NCBI GenBank assembly: GCA_036563895.1
Contig: DATCLN010000060.1
Span: forward strand, 1-22,144
Origin: ZCTH02-B3 sp036563895
GTDB lineage: Bacteria > Bacillota > Bacilli > Paenibacillales > Paenibacillaceae
Length of the DNA: 22,144 bases
Direction: 5' to 3'
The position numbers were made by a program, and so were the translations under genes. This document shows, in pieces, positions 21,491 to 22,144 of this stretch. A model generated the notes under the pieces. The model saw nothing but the letters and a program-made list of their open reading frames with translations. It ran no database searches and had not been told where the DNA came from. Numbering within the stretch: position 1 is the first letter of the stretch; every line of letters starts with the position of its first letter.

Positions 21491-21625
21491 GTGCTTAATT
21501 CCCGGTATGCACACCGGGAAACGGGGGAACCACATATTGGGGCGAATCGGGACTTCGGAACCCGTTTCCGGCGTCCCGTAGGAAACCATCTCTTCCGAGC
21601 CCGTCAGCTAACCTCGTCGGCAATG
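21491..21625 (+). ncRNA. c-di-AMP riboswitch (ydaO/yuaA leader)
   Basis: The transcript shows the conserved ydaO blocks in order: GCTTAAT near the 5' end, a hairpin CCCGG...CCGGG (21501-21517), ACGGGGGAACCA (21521-21532), TTGGGGCGAATC (21538-21549), a variable hairpin region, GTAGG (21578-21582), then CCGAGCCCGTCAGCTAACCTCGTCGGC (21595-21621, given here in outline). The CCGTCAGCTAACCTCG block is diagnostic of the family. These aptamers bind cyclic di-AMP and usually switch off genes for wall metabolism, potassium uptake or osmolyte uptake. Here the gene downstream is an osmoprotectant transporter, a typical target. Confidence 0.93.
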
Positions 21626-21679
21626 GATGGGTCAATTTCACACTCCTCCATAGCGCATGCTTTGGAATTCCAACCACCC

Positions 21680-21704
21680 AGGGACCCGTCGAGGGTCCTT
21701 TTTT
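21680..21704 (+). terminator. Riboswitch-controlled intrinsic terminator
   Basis: GGACCC (21682-21687), loop GTCGA and GGGTCC (21693-21698) form the core stem, followed by TTTTTT. It lies about 55 nt after the aptamer and 133 nt before the start codon. GGGTC at 21629-21633 could pair with GACCC (21683-21687) as an antiterminator, which fits an OFF switch. Confidence 0.88.
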
Positions 21705-21837
21705 GTTCCGCTAACCGATCCCCGCACGCAACCATGCTTTATTCCCGCCACCGCATTCCCCTCTTGAGCCCATCATCTGTTGTCGTCGAAGCATCCGCCC
21801 CGTCCCCCTGATTCCCGTCAGGCAAAGGAGGTCGTCC

Positions 21838-22144
21838 ATGGTCAGATTCGACAATGTGAGCAAGACCTATCCGGACGGTACGCAGGCGGTCAGGAATCTC
21901 ACCTTTGAAATCAGAAGGGGCGAAATCGTCGTCCTCATCGGCCCGAGCGGCTGCGGCAAAACTACCACCATGAAAATGATCAACCGGCTGATCCCCCACA
22001 CGGAAGGAACCATCACCATCGACGGCCGCGACATTTCGAAGGAAGATCCCGTCGCCCTCCGCCGCAACATCGGGTATGTCATCCAGCAGATCGGGCTTTT
22101 TCCCCATTACACCGTCGAGGAAAACATCGCCCTGATTCCCACCC
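21838..22144 (+). CDS. Osmoprotectant ABC transporter ATP-binding protein (partial)
   Basis: Only the first 102 codons lie in the window; the 3' end is missing. The protein is an OpuCA-type ATPase that energises uptake of glycine betaine, choline or carnitine-like solutes. Walker A is GPSGCGKTT (35-43), the Q-loop region is VIQQIGLFPH (81-90), and TMKMINRLI and GRDISKEDPVALRR are strikingly close to B. subtilis OpuCA. AAAGGAGGT lies six bases before the ATG. Its leader carries a c-di-AMP riboswitch and terminator, so solute uptake is probably cut when c-di-AMP is high. Permease and binding-protein genes are expected beyond the window. Confidence 0.92.
   Translation, partial: MVRFDNVSKTYPDGTQAVRNLTFEIRRGEIVVLIGPSGCGKTTTMKMINRLIPHTEGTITIDGRDISKEDPVALRRNIGYVIQQIGLFPHYTVEENIALIPT

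Overview
The window is about 22 kb of GC-rich chromosome, probably from a Gram-positive Bacillota (Firmicutes), most likely a Paenibacillaceae-like and possibly thermophilic bacterium. The lineage is inferred from several things: strong AGGAGG-type ribosome binding sites with frequent TTG/GTG starts, an adjacent parE-parC pair, an S-layer-homology (SLH) exoprotein, a copper-amine-oxidase-N/AMIN/Amidase_3 cell-wall amidase, a YkkC/YkkD-like SMR pair, a ydaO-type c-di-AMP riboswitch and an OpuCA-like ATPase. Nearly all of it is ordinary core and housekeeping sequence with tight gene packing. The points of interest are in the regulatory DNA, two unusual envelope proteins, a fused transporter subunit and a mobile intron at the left edge.

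Left part (1-3135). The first 93 bases are the 5' end of a group II (IIC-like) intron on the minus strand, inserted five bases after the intrinsic terminator of the oxidase operon. Upstream of that terminator, read leftwards, is a ba3-type cytochrome oxidase operon: a CuA-like cupredoxin lipoprotein, a 50-residue subunit IIa, subunit II and subunit I. Its upstream region carries a perfect TGTGA-N6-TCACA palindrome centred exactly 41.5 bases before the start point predicted from a TAGAAT -10 box. This suggests FNR/CRP-family activation.

Middle (3100-16120). A class I SAM methyltransferase and a CapA-family protein read rightwards. A MarR regulator, parC and parE (topoisomerase IV) read leftwards. 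A further leftward cluster holds a cell-wall amidase, a 898-residue SLH protein with about nine beta-rich repeats, and nth (endonuclease III). The amidase is preceded by an ECF-sigma-like promoter (CGAAAC-N16-CGTC), so this envelope cluster may belong to a cell-wall stress regulon. A strong terminator overlaps the nth stop codon.

Right part (16066-22144). leuC-leuD read leftwards and are divergent from a LysR regulator. A nitrilase-superfamily hydrolase is divergent from a YkkC/YkkD-like SMR gene pair whose first gene has an extra N-terminal two-helix membrane domain. The window ends in the first 102 codons of an osmoprotectant ABC ATPase, preceded by a consensus promoter, a c-di-AMP (ydaO/yuaA) riboswitch and an intrinsic terminator.

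No CRISPR array, tRNA, rRNA, prophage or obvious new defence system was seen. Family assignments come from reading motifs by eye and have not been checked by database search.
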